Positions 6,910 through 16,412 of a stretch of 33,056 nt of DNA are shown here, piece by piece. This DNA comes from Ralstonia sp. ASV6. Its GTDB lineage: Bacteria > Pseudomonadota > Gammaproteobacteria > Burkholderiales > Burkholderiaceae. A program made the position numbers and the translations under genes. Numbering within the stretch: the first letter of the stretch is position 1; every line of letters begins with the position of its first letter. The notes beneath the pieces are model-generated. The model was not told the origin of the DNA, did no database searches, and worked only from the letters and a program-made list of their open reading frames with translations. The DNA lies in NCBI RefSeq assembly GCF_016429285.1, contig NZ_JAELUI010000057.1:1-33056 (forward strand), written 5' to 3'.

Positions 6910-7974
6910 ATGACCAAGAACGCAGCAGCAGCAGCGGCAGAAGCAAGCAAGGTGGTGGCCCTCCACGCGGAGGGCGCACTGCGCCACGTCGGCATGGACG
7001 ACGGGCATTTCGGCTTCAAGCTGGTCACTGATGACTGGCAGCAGTTCTATCTGGACTCGCGTGTGGTGCGTGGCGCTGACCTGATCAGCCTCGGTGACTC
7101 AGAAGACAACGTGTATGAAACCGAGACCGGCGAACTCTTCGCCGTGTCGCCGACGCTGCCTTTCATTGAAACCACGTTTGCCGAATACGCTTTGTCGGAC
7201 ATGAATCGGGTGCTGGTGCATCACGCACTCGTCAAGGCCGGCATGGGTGGTCAGCGCGTGAATCTCGTGACGGGGCTGCCTGTCTCTGACTACTTTGTGG
7301 CGAACAAGCCGAACAGCGATTTCATCCAGCGCAAGGTCAACAACCTGCTGGGTCGCCACATTACCAACAAGAACGACAGCGTTGTGCTGGCGCGCATCGA
7401 GCGCCACAACGTTGTGTCGGAAGCGATCGCCGCCTTCTTTGATCTCTTGTTCGACAAGGAAGGCAATCAAAACGCCGAGATTGCAGACCTGGTCGCAAAC
7501 GGTGCGATCGGCATCGCTGACGTCGGTGGCAAGACCACCGATAGCGCCGTGATCATCAATGGCGGCACCACGGTCGACGGTCGCCGATCAGGCACGGACA
7601 ACCTGGGTGGCCTGTCGCTGCACAAGTCGGTCGATGCGCAGCTCAAGCATCACTTCAAGGTTTCGTCGCTCACGCCCGCCAAAGTCGACGAGGCGGTGCG
7701 CACTGGGAAGTTGAAACTCTTCGGCAAGTTCGTGGACTGCGCCGAGATCGTGGAAGAAGAAAAGGCGCAGTTGGCCAAGCAGATCGTCGCGGCTATTCAG
7801 CGAAAGATGCTCGACGGTGCCGACTTGGAGCGCGTGTATTTCGTCGGCGGCGGTGCCGAGCTTCTGCGTGATCACCTCAAAGGCTTGTTCCCGCACGGCG
7901 AAATCGTGGATGACCCGCAATTTGCGAATGCGCGGGGGATGCTTAAAGCCGCGAAATTCCTGCAGCCCAACTAA
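6910..7974 (+). CDS. parM: ParM/StbA-family actin-like plasmid segregation ATPase
   Basis: A 354-aa actin-fold protein of the ParM/StbA (type II partition) family. Such proteins polymerise into filaments that push plasmid copies apart through an adaptor bound to a centromere. Nucleotide-binding signatures are visible: phosphate-1 loop MDDGHFGFK (about 29-37), phosphate-2 loop IADVGGKTTD and adenosine loop VYFVGGGAELL near the C-terminus. I use the ATG at 6910, nine bases after AGGGTG; a GTG at 6898 is in frame. It is followed 12 bases later by a small adaptor-like gene. It lies between the dot genes and the pil genes and so is probably co-transcribed with them, an unusual setting for a partition gene. 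Confidence 0.87.
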   Translation: MTKNAAAAAAEASKVVALHAEGALRHVGMDDGHFGFKLVTDDWQQFYLDSRVVRGADLISLGDSEDNVYETETGELFAVSPTLPFIETTFAEYALSDMNRVLVHHALVKAGMGGQRVNLVTGLPVSDYFVANKPNSDFIQRKVNNLLGRHITNKNDSVVLARIERHNVVSEAIAAFFDLLFDKEGNQNAEIADLVANGAIGIADVGGKTTDSAVIINGGTTVDGRRSGTDNLGGLSLHKSVDAQLKHHFKVSSLTPAKVDEAVRTGKLKLFGKFVDCAEIVEEEKAQLAKQIVAAIQRKMLDGADLERVYFVGGGAELLRDHLKGLFPHGEIVDDPQFANARGMLKAAKFLQPN

Positions 7975-7986
7975 GCGGGTGTCGCG

Positions 7987-8523
7987 ATGGCAGAGACACA
8001 AGCACACGAGCTTGCGCCGCTGCGCTTCGTTATTCCGCTCGATGGAAGCCGGGAAGAGGACCGGGCGCTGGCCGAGCTGTTCACAGATGTATCGAACGGG
8101 AATCTAGGCGCGGTCGCCCGGTTGTTGCTTCAGCGAGGCCTTGCCAGCTGTGGCGATACGGTTGATGACTTGCTGTTGGCGGCAATGCGTGAACAGGCGG
8201 CGCGGAACAGGTTGCGCGGTCGCCCGCGTACCGGTTCGACGCGTGCACGGACTGCTGCCTCTGCGAAGAACGGTGAGGCGGCGCCTTCTGTGGTTGGGGC
8301 GGAGCAGCGGGTGGCAGTGCCGGCTGCGAAGAGCGATGTGCAAAGCGTTGCTGCGGTGGTCGCACAAGCGAGCGCGCAGCATCAGGAGCCTGCGGTAGCA
8401 GCTGTTACACGAGAGCCGTCGCCGCGAGAAGCGTCTTCGGCAGCTCCAGCGGCGGCAGCGGAAGCCGCGAAAAGTAGCAAGCGCCCGGTCGATGTGTCCG
8501 GGCTCATGAGTTGGAATCAATGA
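7987..8523 (+). CDS. ParR/StbB-like partition adaptor (putative)
   Basis: A 178-aa protein right after parM. The first about 80 residues (PLRFVIPLDGSREEDRALAELF ... LLLAAMREQAARNR) look like a compact helical DNA-binding domain of the kind found in ParR/StbB adaptors. The next 85 are low-complexity Ala/Glu/Ser-rich. The extreme C-terminus is a distinct short motif, RPVDVSGLMSWNQ. ParR proteins use a C-terminal tail to bind ParM filaments, so this motif may be the ParM-binding peptide. The assignment rests on gene order, size and architecture, not on a strong sequence match. Confidence 0.55.
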   Translation: MAETQAHELAPLRFVIPLDGSREEDRALAELFTDVSNGNLGAVARLLLQRGLASCGDTVDDLLLAAMREQAARNRLRGRPRTGSTRARTAASAKNGEAAPSVVGAEQRVAVPAAKSDVQSVAAVVAQASAQHQEPAVAAVTREPSPREASSAAPAAAAEAAKSSKRPVDVSGLMSWNQ

Positions 8524-8557
8524 TAGGTCTGCGCAAGCGGACGAGGACGGGGCAGGC

Positions 8558-9400
8558 ATGAAAACTTGGGTTGCGGCAGCCATTGCGGGTGCCCTGAGCG
8601 TCGGAATAGGCGCGCCGCTGGCGGCGTATGCGGGTTTCGACATAGATCCTTCACTGCAGGCCTCGTTGAGCCCGCCGACTCAATTTAAGCCTGATGCGGC
8701 AGCGGTTTCCGCTGCCGCAAGTGCTCCGGCACCGCAGGTTGCGGCGAGCACGCCGCCTCCAACAGACCTCGGCCCCGCTCCTGAGTGGAACGAGAGCATT
8801 GACGGTTTCGCCAAAAATCAATCCCCTGAGAAGGCGCTCAAGGAGTTGGTCCCGACGGGCGGCCGCCTCATCGCCAATGCCGCTTGGCCTGCCGGTAAGA
8901 AAGTTTCCTGGGAAGGGAACAATCCGCGCATGGTGGTGGCGAAAAAGATTCTTTCGGACGTCGGCCTCGAAGGTACGTTCGAAGGTAAGAACCTGATCGT
9001 CGGTTCGGTGCGTGTCAGCAAGACAAGTGCCGCCACTGCGGCGCAGGCTGCCCCGGCAGCGCCGGCAGTGGCCGACACGCCGCGCGCCGAAGCGCCGCCC
9101 GCAAACCGCCTGTGGACGATGCCGCGAGGCGTGATGCTGAGCGACGGCCTCCAGGACTGGATGGAGCAGACGGCTGCACAGGGTGACCGCTATCGGTGGA
9201 CGCTTGAGTGGGATGCCTTCGATGGCCCCAATCGCGAACGCGTCGACTACAAGATCGTTGCCCCGCTCCGCTTCACCGGCCAGGTAGACGAGGCGGTCGC
9301 CGACCTGATGGTGCTCTACCGAAAAGCGCCCAAGCCTCTTACCGTTGAGATCAGCCGATCGCAGCGCTACATCCACGTCAAATTGCGAGGCGCCAACTGA
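8558..9400 (+). CDS. TcpQ/PilL-like periplasmic pilus protein
   Basis: A 280-aa exported protein at the head of the pil genes. It has a Sec signal peptide (cleavage likely after AYA, near residue 27), a Pro/Ala linker and two similar C-terminal modules. The last one (about 195-279: LQDWMEQTAAQGDRYRWTLEW ... ISRSQRYIHVKL) matches the TcpQ domain, which in Vibrio TCP pili and in R64 PilL stabilises or targets the secretin. An earlier module (about 92-150) has the same periplasmic layout. Its stop overlaps the pilN start by one base, consistent with working directly with that secretin. R64 PilL is a lipoprotein; here no lipobox is visible. Confidence 0.75.
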   Translation: MKTWVAAAIAGALSVGIGAPLAAYAGFDIDPSLQASLSPPTQFKPDAAAVSAAASAPAPQVAASTPPPTDLGPAPEWNESIDGFAKNQSPEKALKELVPTGGRLIANAAWPAGKKVSWEGNNPRMVVAKKILSDVGLEGTFEGKNLIVGSVRVSKTSAATAAQAAPAAPAVADTPRAEAPPANRLWTMPRGVMLSDGLQDWMEQTAAQGDRYRWTLEWDAFDGPNRERVDYKIVAPLRFTGQVDEAVADLMVLYRKAPKPLTVEISRSQRYIHVKLRGAN

Positions 9401-11115
9401 TGCACGCCAACCGAGTGATTTCGCGCGTTGCCTTGTGCGTTGCGTTTGCCCTTGCTGGCTGCGCGACTGTCGAGCACGCCAACCATACCGAGGCGACTGC
9501 GCAGCAGCAAGCCGCGATGATCCAGTCGAATATCGATCAAGCGCGCAAGGTGACCCAGTACGGTGACGTCGTCAAATACCTGGACCAGCAATATGTTTCG
9601 CTGACTCCGGTCACCCGCGCTTCCGAGTTTGGCGGCGCGAAGAATCAACTGAAGTGCCGGATTGAAATTGCGACAGACCAACCGATCTCGCTGCTCGAAG
9701 CAGCACAGGTGGTGTCGCGCGACTGCAAGGTGCCGGTGCGTGTCACGCAAGATGCGATTCAGCAGATGGCCGGCTACGGCCAGGTGAACTCGAATGCGCA
9801 GATGCAGACGGCGGGGATGGCCACGCCTGGCGGGGCGCCTGTTGTGGGCGCGATCGGCGGTGCAGCATCTTTCGGCCAACCTACCGCATTCAACGCAATG
9901 CTGCCGCGGGGGCGCGGAAACGAACCCCTCATCGATGTGAACTACAGCGGCACCGGCGACGGGTTCATGGACATGATCTGCGCCCGCGCCGGTGGCCTGA
10001 GCTGGCGCAAGGATGATTCGGGCACGTTCCGGATCTTCGCAATCGACACGCAGATGTTCTCGATTTCGTCGCTCGCGTCAGATGAGTCGACGATGTCATC
10101 GAGTTTCCAGAGCGGCACGACCATGGTCAATGGCGCCACGGGCGCGGCCGGTTCGAGCACGAGCAATGGCTCGTCGGGGCAGGGCACGAGCTCGACGATG
10201 CAGGCCACCGCTGTCAAGTTGAAGGCCGACCTTTGGACCGACATTCAAAGTGCCTTGGATACCTTGGCCGGCAAGGGCAATGCGATCGTCTCCAGGGCGA
10301 CTTCGTCGGTGACTGTCCGTGGCCCTGTGGACGTGCTCAACGGGACGAAAGAGTACATCGACTTCCAGAACAAGCGGCTGTCCAAAGCAGTTCGCTTTGA
10401 CGTGAGCATCTACTCGGTCACCAACACGAACAACGATTCGGCGGGCATCAACTGGAACGCGGTCTACGGTACCGTCACAGGCAAGTTCGGCATGACCTTG
10501 GCGGGCAGTGCATTTGCAGCGCCGAGCGCTGCAGTGAACGCCGGCTTCTCGGTGCTGAAGTCGTCCGGTTCGCCTTGGAGCGGCACGCAGGCGATTATCA
10601 GCGCCCTCAACGAGCAAGGAACGACGCGACTTGAGCGTACGCAGGTGTTGCCGACGCTCAACTTCCAGCCGGTGGCTACACAAATCGGTACACAGCGTGG
10701 CTACGTCGCAGGTATTCAGACGACGCAGACGGCGCAAGTCGGCAGCTCGACGTCGATTCAGATGGGCACCATCAACGTCGGCTTCAGCCTTTCGCTGTTC
10801 CCGTACGTTCAAGACAACAACGACATCCTTGCGCACTTCAACCTGAACCTGTCGAACCTCGACGGCATTCGCGTGATTTCGCAAAACGGCACTCAGGTTG
10901 AGGCGCCGAACATCAGTCTGCCGCTGAACACGGTTCAGAAGGTGCGGATCAGCCCGGGCGACACGCTAGTGCTGACCGGCCTGAATCAGACCGATGACAG
11001 CAGCACGCGCAATGGCACGGGCGTGGCCTGGAACTGGATCTTCGGCGGAGGTGTAGACGCGCAGAAGACGCGCAGCTCCCTGGTAGTGCTGATCACTCCG
11101 GTCCTGATGGACTGA
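9400..11115 (+). CDS. pilN: Type IVb pilus secretin PilN
   Basis: A 571-aa outer-membrane secretin lipoprotein of the R64 PilN/BfpB type that forms the gated pore for the pilus. It has a lipobox FALAGC (Cys21) after a short signal peptide, periplasmic N domains, a Ser/Gly/Thr-rich spacer (about 230-270) and the secretin core from about residue 400 to the end. Core motifs include VLPTLNFQPVATQIG, VGFSLSLFPYV and the conserved GDTLVLTGLNQ ... RSSLVVLITPVLMD ending. The start codon overlaps the upstream stop (TGATG). Length agrees with the R64 protein (about 560 aa). Confidence 0.92.
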   Translation: MHANRVISRVALCVAFALAGCATVEHANHTEATAQQQAAMIQSNIDQARKVTQYGDVVKYLDQQYVSLTPVTRASEFGGAKNQLKCRIEIATDQPISLLEAAQVVSRDCKVPVRVTQDAIQQMAGYGQVNSNAQMQTAGMATPGGAPVVGAIGGAASFGQPTAFNAMLPRGRGNEPLIDVNYSGTGDGFMDMICARAGGLSWRKDDSGTFRIFAIDTQMFSISSLASDESTMSSSFQSGTTMVNGATGAAGSSTSNGSSGQGTSSTMQATAVKLKADLWTDIQSALDTLAGKGNAIVSRATSSVTVRGPVDVLNGTKEYIDFQNKRLSKAVRFDVSIYSVTNTNNDSAGINWNAVYGTVTGKFGMTLAGSAFAAPSAAVNAGFSVLKSSGSPWSGTQAIISALNEQGTTRLERTQVLPTLNFQPVATQIGTQRGYVAGIQTTQTAQVGSSTSIQMGTINVGFSLSLFPYVQDNNDILAHFNLNLSNLDGIRVISQNGTQVEAPNISLPLNTVQKVRISPGDTLVLTGLNQTDDSSTRNGTGVAWNWIFGGGVDAQKTRSSLVVLITPVLMD

Positions 11116-11125
11116 AGGGGCACGC

Positions 11126-12601
11126 ATGGGCAAGTGGAAAATCTCGCGGCTGGCTCCTGGCTCCAAGGCGCGTGCCAAGCGGCAGGAGCAGCGGATCGAT
11201 CTCAATATCGAGATTGTCGAGATCGGTGGTCGAAAGTTCGTTGCCGGCATGCACTGGCAGGAGCTTTCCAGCAAGCTCAAGTACCGCGCGGAAGCCAAGC
11301 GAATCGGCGGGCAGCGGCATTGGAACGTCGTTGCCTTTCGTCGGAACGAGAAGGTCATCCAAGCAGGCTTTGTAAGCTCCGAAAAGGGCGCCTACAAGGG
11401 GATGTACAGCTTTGCTGCGGCACTCGATGGCGAGATCCGCAAGCGCATCGGTGGTCGTGACACGTGGCTGGGCGCATTCAAGCTGCCTGATGGTCGGTAT
11501 CTGATTGAGGCGGCCTGGGAGGGCAGCCTCATTGCGACAGGTGACACCGTCGTTGATCGGGATTCCGTGATCCCGGTTTTCAACGAAATCCGGAACACCT
11601 TCGAAAAGGACAACGAGAAGTTCCCCTCCGACTGTCTGTTCGCGCCACCGGAGTTTGATCTCGCTCCGCAAGAGCTTGAACTCGGAGATCTGCTTGGCCC
11701 GAAAGCGTCACTGAGCAAGGAGTACAAGCTCACGGCGCTGCGTTTTGCGTTGACCCCCGCCGAGGTGCGGTTGCTCATCGGCGGATGCCTGATTCTCGCT
11801 GTGGCGCTGACTGGCTTCGATCGCTGGCAGCACCATCAGCAGGAACTGCGCGAAAAGGCCGAGCAGGCTGAGGCCGCGCGGCGCCAGGCGGAACTCGCAC
11901 GCGCCAATGCCGATGCGCGCAAGAAGCTTGAAGAGGAGGCGCTCCGGCACCCGTGGGCTACTCAGCCATCGGCTGAGGATTATGCGCTTGCATGCTATGG
12001 CGTTGTCTCGCGATTGCCCCTGAATATTGCTGGCTGGGATTTCCAGACGGCCGAGTGCGAGGGCGAGTCTGCCAAGGTCAACTACGTGCGTGCGGTTGGT
12101 ACCACGCAAGCCGGCTTTGGCGCGACGGTGAGCAAGCAGCTTGCTGCGCTGGGTGGTAGCGATGATCTTTCCACGGTGTCATTCACCGACAACGGGGATA
12201 TGGCAACCATCCTGCTTCCGGTCAAGGCTCCGGTTGCGGGCGACGATGCTCTCCTGTCGAAGAAGGATGCGGCAGCGAAATTCCTTGTGTCGTTGGAGGC
12301 GAGCATTTCCGATGATCAGCGTGTCATCGACAACCTGACCATGCGCGAGGTGCCGGTGGTGATTCAGATGCCGCCGCCTGATCCGGCCACGACACCGCCC
12401 GGCACGCCGCCGCCTCAGCCGCCGCAAGCAACCTGGCGGCGGTTCGACTACAGCTTCAAGAGCATGCTGCCTCCGGACGACGTCCTCAAGGGAATGCAGC
12501 TCAAACAAGGTCTGCGAATCGCGAAAATCAAAACGTCCCTGAATGCCAAGGAAGCGTCCTTGATCTGGGATTTCTCCGGAGAAATGTATGTGCAACGGTA
12601 A
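11126..12601 (+). CDS. pilO: Type IVb pilus inner-membrane protein PilO2
   Basis: A 491-aa PilO2-family protein, an inner-membrane part of R64-like pili thought to connect the secretin with the cytoplasmic motor. It has a soluble N-terminal domain (about 1-205), one membrane segment (about 213-232, LLIGGCLILAVALTGF), a short coiled coil (about 238-272), and a periplasmic C-terminal part with a Pro-rich hinge near 418-440. The ATG follows GAAGGGG. Its end overlaps pilP by 14 bases. Position between pilN and pilP matches R64. Confidence 0.85.
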   Translation: MGKWKISRLAPGSKARAKRQEQRIDLNIEIVEIGGRKFVAGMHWQELSSKLKYRAEAKRIGGQRHWNVVAFRRNEKVIQAGFVSSEKGAYKGMYSFAAALDGEIRKRIGGRDTWLGAFKLPDGRYLIEAAWEGSLIATGDTVVDRDSVIPVFNEIRNTFEKDNEKFPSDCLFAPPEFDLAPQELELGDLLGPKASLSKEYKLTALRFALTPAEVRLLIGGCLILAVALTGFDRWQHHQQELREKAEQAEAARRQAELARANADARKKLEEEALRHPWATQPSAEDYALACYGVVSRLPLNIAGWDFQTAECEGESAKVNYVRAVGTTQAGFGATVSKQLAALGGSDDLSTVSFTDNGDMATILLPVKAPVAGDDALLSKKDAAAKFLVSLEASISDDQRVIDNLTMREVPVVIQMPPPDPATTPPGTPPPQPPQATWRRFDYSFKSMLPPDDVLKGMQLKQGLRIAKIKTSLNAKEASLIWDFSGEMYVQR

Positions 12602-13142
12602 GGCGCTCGCACTCGCGGCAATGGTGGGCTTGAGCTTGGCGGCCCCGGTCATGGCGGCTGATGAATCCGCCACCATTGGTGAAGTCGGCCGTGCTCAATC
12701 CGGAGCCATCCTCGCCAAGGCCCAGATGCGGGAGGTTCAGGCGAACCAGGAACTGAAGGACGCCAAGAACAAGAGCCAGGGTCTTCCGATGGGGCCGACG
12801 ACCGTGAGCCAGGAATCGTTGCTGCCCCACGTCAAGATGATCACGAACGGCGAAGCCGGACTGCATGCGGTTCTGGTGTATGCGGACGGCTCGACGAGCT
12901 CGGGCGGCGAGGGCGCCACGGTCTCGGGTGGCCTGAAGATCAAGTCGATCTCCATCGCTGAAAAAAAGGTCGTTGTTCTCGACTCGGCTGGCAAACCGCG
13001 CACTCTGACGTTCCCCTTGGCGGCGCCGCCCGCGCCACGAATGCAGGCCCCTTCCGCCGCAGCCCCCTACGCTACCGGCGGCGCCTTTGTTCAGGCCCCC
13101 CAATCGCTACCGGGTGCGCCAGCGCAACCCGCACGCTACTAA
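12588..13142 (+). CDS. pilP: Type IVb pilus protein PilP
   Basis: A 184-aa exported protein with a clear signal peptide (cleavage after PVMA, residue 24). It continues with a helical TIGEVGRAQSGAILAKAQMREVQANQEL region and a small beta domain carrying SGGLKIKSISIAEKKVVVLDSAGK, and ends in a Pro/Ala-rich tail. This is the usual layout of R64-type PilP, a periplasmic partner of PilO and the secretin. It is encoded between pilO and pilQ and its start lies within the pilO end. Confidence 0.85.
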   Translation: MCNGKALALAAMVGLSLAAPVMAADESATIGEVGRAQSGAILAKAQMREVQANQELKDAKNKSQGLPMGPTTVSQESLLPHVKMITNGEAGLHAVLVYADGSTSSGGEGATVSGGLKIKSISIAEKKVVVLDSAGKPRTLTFPLAAPPAPRMQAPSAAAPYATGGAFVQAPQSLPGAPAQPARY

Positions 13143-13151
13143 GGGGCAATC

Positions 13152-14696
13152 ATGGTCGCGAGCGATATCGCTAGCATCGCCGGCACTGTGATGTCGCGAG
13201 GTGCGCATGCCCCTGAGGGTGCAATTGCTGACAAGGTGGTGCTACTTGCCGACAAGCGGCTGCTTGTCGCGGAAGACTATGCGCGTGACAACGGCGTGCA
13301 ATCGTACTATGCGCTTTGTCGGACGAAAGGTGCGGCTGAGCGTATTGAACGCGTGCCGCTGGAGACCATTCAGCAAATTCTCAACCTCGCCGACACCATG
13401 GCGAGCAAGGGGGGCTCTGACGGCGATGGCCTGAGCTCACGCCAAAGTGAAGTGATCAGCATCATCAAGGATGCTGTGAAGCGTCGCGCGAGTGATATTC
13501 ACTTCATCAACGGCGAGAACGTAACGATCATCAAGTACCGCGTCGACGGTGTGCTTCGCGAGATGCGGCGCATGACAGCAGTCGATGGCTTGGCGCTGTG
13601 CCGCACGATGTATGACTCGATGAGCGACGGTTCCGTTCGTGCGGGGTACAAGATCCATAAATCACAAGATGGTCGCATCTCCAGGGAGTTTCTGCGGGGG
13701 ATCAACCTGACGGGGTCGCGTATCGCCACGCGTCCGATGGAGACGAATAACCTATTCGTTCTGCGTCTGCTCTATCCGGGGAAAGGCGTGGCCGATCTTG
13801 CTTCGCTGGGCTACTTCCGGGACCAAGTCGCGTTGATCCGGCGAATGATGCGCCGCGACGGTGTGAACCTCTTTTCCGGCGTGACCGGTTCAGGGAAGTC
13901 GACATCGCTGCAAGTGATTTGCAGCCTGATCATCGAGATGTGCGGCGGAAACACGCATCTGCTGACGATCGAGGATCCGCCGGAGTACTTCATTGAAGGT
14001 GCGGTACAAACGCCGCTGCAGTACGACCCCACCGATCCTAGTTCGATCGGTCCCGCTTGGGCCCAAGCCATCACCAACGCAATGCGCTTGGACCCGGACT
14101 ACATGATGGTCGGCGAGTTGCGAGACTTTGCCTCGTCGATGGCGGCGATTCAAGCCGCCATGACGGGCCACGGTCTCTGGACAACGACGCACGCGAAGAA
14201 CCCTTTCGCGTCGCTGGATCGTCTTGCCGACTTGAATGTGCCCATGGGGCGCCTTTCAGACGCTTCTCTCTTTACCGGGCTGATCAACCAGGGTCTTGTT
14301 CCTGTGCTGTGCACGCACGATGGATGCGCGCGCAACTATATCGACCACCGTTCGGAATTCGACGAAGAGATGCGCGAGCGCATCGAGAAGTACTGCAAGG
14401 TGGACAAGGTGCGTGTGAGTTGCGCGCCGACCAGCACAGATTGCCCGGTGTGCGGTGGGCTTGGATATGTGGGCCGCACGGTAGCGGCAGAAGTGGTTCA
14501 GCCGAATCAACGACTGCTTGACATCTATCGGGCAGAGGGTAGCGCCGCCGCGCGGTCGCATTGGGTCAAGAACGAGGACGGGATGACAGCGCTGCAGCAC
14601 GCGATAGCCAAGGTGAACATGGGGATCGTGGATCCCGTGTCGGTGGAGGACGCGCTGCATCGTGGCCTGGACGAAGACGAGCTGACTCTCGCATAA
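13152..14696 (+). CDS. pilQ: Pilus assembly ATPase PilQ (GspE/PilB family)
   Basis: A 514-aa cytoplasmic motor that drives pilin polymerisation, R64 PilQ type. All family signatures are present: RASDIHF (112-118), Walker A GVTGSGKST (243-251), Asp box LTIEDPPEY (271-279), Walker B DYMMVGELRD (316-325), and a His box with TTTHAKN. A zinc-binding cysteine cluster (Cys387, 392, 424, 431, 434) is typical of GspE-like ATPases. The ATG follows AAGGGG. It precedes the GspF-type membrane gene, its normal partner. Confidence 0.93.
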   Translation: MVASDIASIAGTVMSRGAHAPEGAIADKVVLLADKRLLVAEDYARDNGVQSYYALCRTKGAAERIERVPLETIQQILNLADTMASKGGSDGDGLSSRQSEVISIIKDAVKRRASDIHFINGENVTIIKYRVDGVLREMRRMTAVDGLALCRTMYDSMSDGSVRAGYKIHKSQDGRISREFLRGINLTGSRIATRPMETNNLFVLRLLYPGKGVADLASLGYFRDQVALIRRMMRRDGVNLFSGVTGSGKSTSLQVICSLIIEMCGGNTHLLTIEDPPEYFIEGAVQTPLQYDPTDPSSIGPAWAQAITNAMRLDPDYMMVGELRDFASSMAAIQAAMTGHGLWTTTHAKNPFASLDRLADLNVPMGRLSDASLFTGLINQGLVPVLCTHDGCARNYIDHRSEFDEEMRERIEKYCKVDKVRVSCAPTSTDCPVCGGLGYVGRTVAAEVVQPNQRLLDIYRAEGSAAARSHWVKNEDGMTALQHAIAKVNMGIVDPVSVEDALHRGLDEDELTLA

Positions 14697-14703
14697 GGCC
14701 ATC

Positions 14704-15783
14704 ATGATCGGTGAAATGATTCAGGATGCTTGGGATGGGCTGCGTCGTTTGCGATTCTCCGCAGACGATCGCATCGATTTCTACAAGCAGATCGCGTTGC
14801 TTCTCAAGAACGGCGTGAAGCCTCTCGACGCGCTGTCTACGCTGTGGGGGGTCTTCAGTTTGAACGGCGAAAAGCCGAACGTCATCAAAGCGGTCGTCGC
14901 GGACGATTGTATGGCGGCACTGGCGGCTGGCGATTCGCTAGCCGACGCACTCGAAGCGTGGGCGCCCTATGAAGAAGTGGCAACGATCGCGGCGGGTGAG
15001 CGTGGCAATAGCGAACATGGAGGGTTCCTGCGCGCGGCCCTCCTGGTCCAGCGTAAAAAGCAGATCCAGGCAACCGTGGTGAAGGCGCTTTCGTACCCAG
15101 CTGTGCTGCTGATTGCGCTTGCTGGGTCGCTGCAGTACATCGCGGCCAAGGTTGTGCCGGCGATGCTGAATATGACGAAAAAGGCCGACTGGGATACCTC
15201 GACCTACATCATGGCCGGGATGGCCAATGTGATCGCCAACCACTGGTTCGAGCTGCTCGTCTGTGCTGCAGTCATGGGCGTGTTCGTTCTGTGGAGCTGG
15301 AACAACCTGACGGGCATTCTTCGCGTCTATCTGGATCGGTTGCCGCCTTGGTCGGTTGGGCGGATGCTGCGTGGCGCGACGTTCGTCTACAACTTCGGCG
15401 TGCTGCAGGCCTCGAATGTCAAGCCAATCCAAATTCTGGAAGATGACATCAAGCGTGCGAATCCCTACATGCTTGAGCGGCTTGAGGCGGCCAAGAGCGG
15501 CGTGCGCATGGGCAAGAACATTGGTGAGGCCTTGTTCGATGCTGGCTACGAGTTCCCCAGCCGCCAGGCCATCGAATATCTGCGCATCATCGTCTCACTC
15601 GATGGTGGCGCAGAGCAGCTCATGGAGTTTTCCGACGATTGGATGAAGAAGACCATTGAAGACGTCGAGAAGCTTGGCGCATTCATTGGCAACTTGATCC
15701 TGCTTGGCGTGTTTTCTGTCATGGGCCTGCTGATCACCGGCCTCGGTGCAGTCGGTATGCAAGCGATTGGGGCAGGGCCATGA
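14704..15783 (+). CDS. pilR: GspF-family pilus platform protein PilR
   Basis: A 359-aa polytopic inner-membrane platform protein (T2SSF fold) that couples the PilQ ATPase to the growing pilus. It has two cytoplasmic helical repeats (about 15-110 and 215-315) and three membrane regions: KALSYPAVLLIALAGSLQYI (near 122-142), LLVCAAVMGVFVLWSW (near 180) and LILLGVFSVMGLLITGLG close to the C-terminus. The end overlaps the first pilin gene (ATGA). Confidence 0.9.
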   Translation: MIGEMIQDAWDGLRRLRFSADDRIDFYKQIALLLKNGVKPLDALSTLWGVFSLNGEKPNVIKAVVADDCMAALAAGDSLADALEAWAPYEEVATIAAGERGNSEHGGFLRAALLVQRKKQIQATVVKALSYPAVLLIALAGSLQYIAAKVVPAMLNMTKKADWDTSTYIMAGMANVIANHWFELLVCAAVMGVFVLWSWNNLTGILRVYLDRLPPWSVGRMLRGATFVYNFGVLQASNVKPIQILEDDIKRANPYMLERLEAAKSGVRMGKNIGEALFDAGYEFPSRQAIEYLRIIVSLDGGAEQLMEFSDDWMKKTIEDVEKLGAFIGNLILLGVFSVMGLLITGLGAVGMQAIGAGP

Positions 15784-16352
15784 TGCAAGTGCGTTGCTCG
15801 GCCGACGACATCGCCGACCCGCCTGCTCGCTTGCGTGCTCAGCACGGCATGGGCGCACTGGAGTGGATCGCCATCATCGCCCTGCTGGGCCTATTCCTGT
15901 ATGGCGTGCTGTCGCGGCTCGGCCTCATGAATGCGTCCAACAGTGCCGTGACAGAGTCGTCAGCGGTGTCGTCGCTCTACACCTCGGTCTCATCCAGCCT
16001 GAAATCCACTGCGGGGTACGGTGCGAACGGCTCGGACTTGATCGTGCCGCTCAATAGCTTCAACGGCCTGCCAAAGAGTCTGTCCTACAACGCTGGCGTG
16101 CTGTTCAACACCTATGGATCGCCTTACTCGCTCGTCGTCTCGAATGGCGGATTTGGTTTCACGCTGACGGATCCCGGTATCAACGCAGGCGACTGCGCGA
16201 AGTTGGTGGTGCAGCAATCGAGTTCCGGCAATTGGACCGGTGGCATCAGCGTCAACGGGGCGGCGTTGGGCACTGGGCCAGTGAACACAGGCGTGGCAAC
16301 AGGGGCATGCAATGCAGCCTTAAACAGCATTGCATTTGCTTCTCTTAACTGA
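15780..16352 (+). CDS. pilS: Type IVb major pilin PilS, copy 1
   Basis: A 190-aa prepilin with a long, type IVb-style leader cut after Gly23 (QHG/MGALEWIAIIALLG) and the required Glu at position +5. The hydrophobic assembly helix follows, then a globular domain ending with two cysteines that would form the pilin D-loop disulphide (DCAKLVVQQ ... GACNAALNS). Two ATGs (15780, 15783) are possible; the first couples to the pilR stop. Bases 15845-15944, coding the cleavage site and helix, are identical to the second pilin gene, while the rest has diverged. Confidence 0.9.
   Translation: MMQVRCSADDIADPPARLRAQHGMGALEWIAIIALLGLFLYGVLSRLGLMNASNSAVTESSAVSSLYTSVSSSLKSTAGYGANGSDLIVPLNSFNGLPKSLSYNAGVLFNTYGSPYSLVVSNGGFGFTLTDPGINAGDCAKLVVQQSSSGNWTGGISVNGAALGTGPVNTGVATGACNAALNSIAFASLN
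15845..15944 (+). repeat. 100-bp perfect direct repeat, copy A (pilin helix)
   Basis: These 100 bases are identical to 16514-16613 and end on both sides at clear mismatches. They encode the end of the leader and the N-terminal helix of the pilin. The two copies are 669 bases apart in the same orientation. Confidence 0.95.
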
Positions 16353-16412
16353 TCTCACTCTCACCCCCGGGGGAGTGGGCCTTCAAGAAGTTTTACTGAC
16401 ATGGAGTCAAGA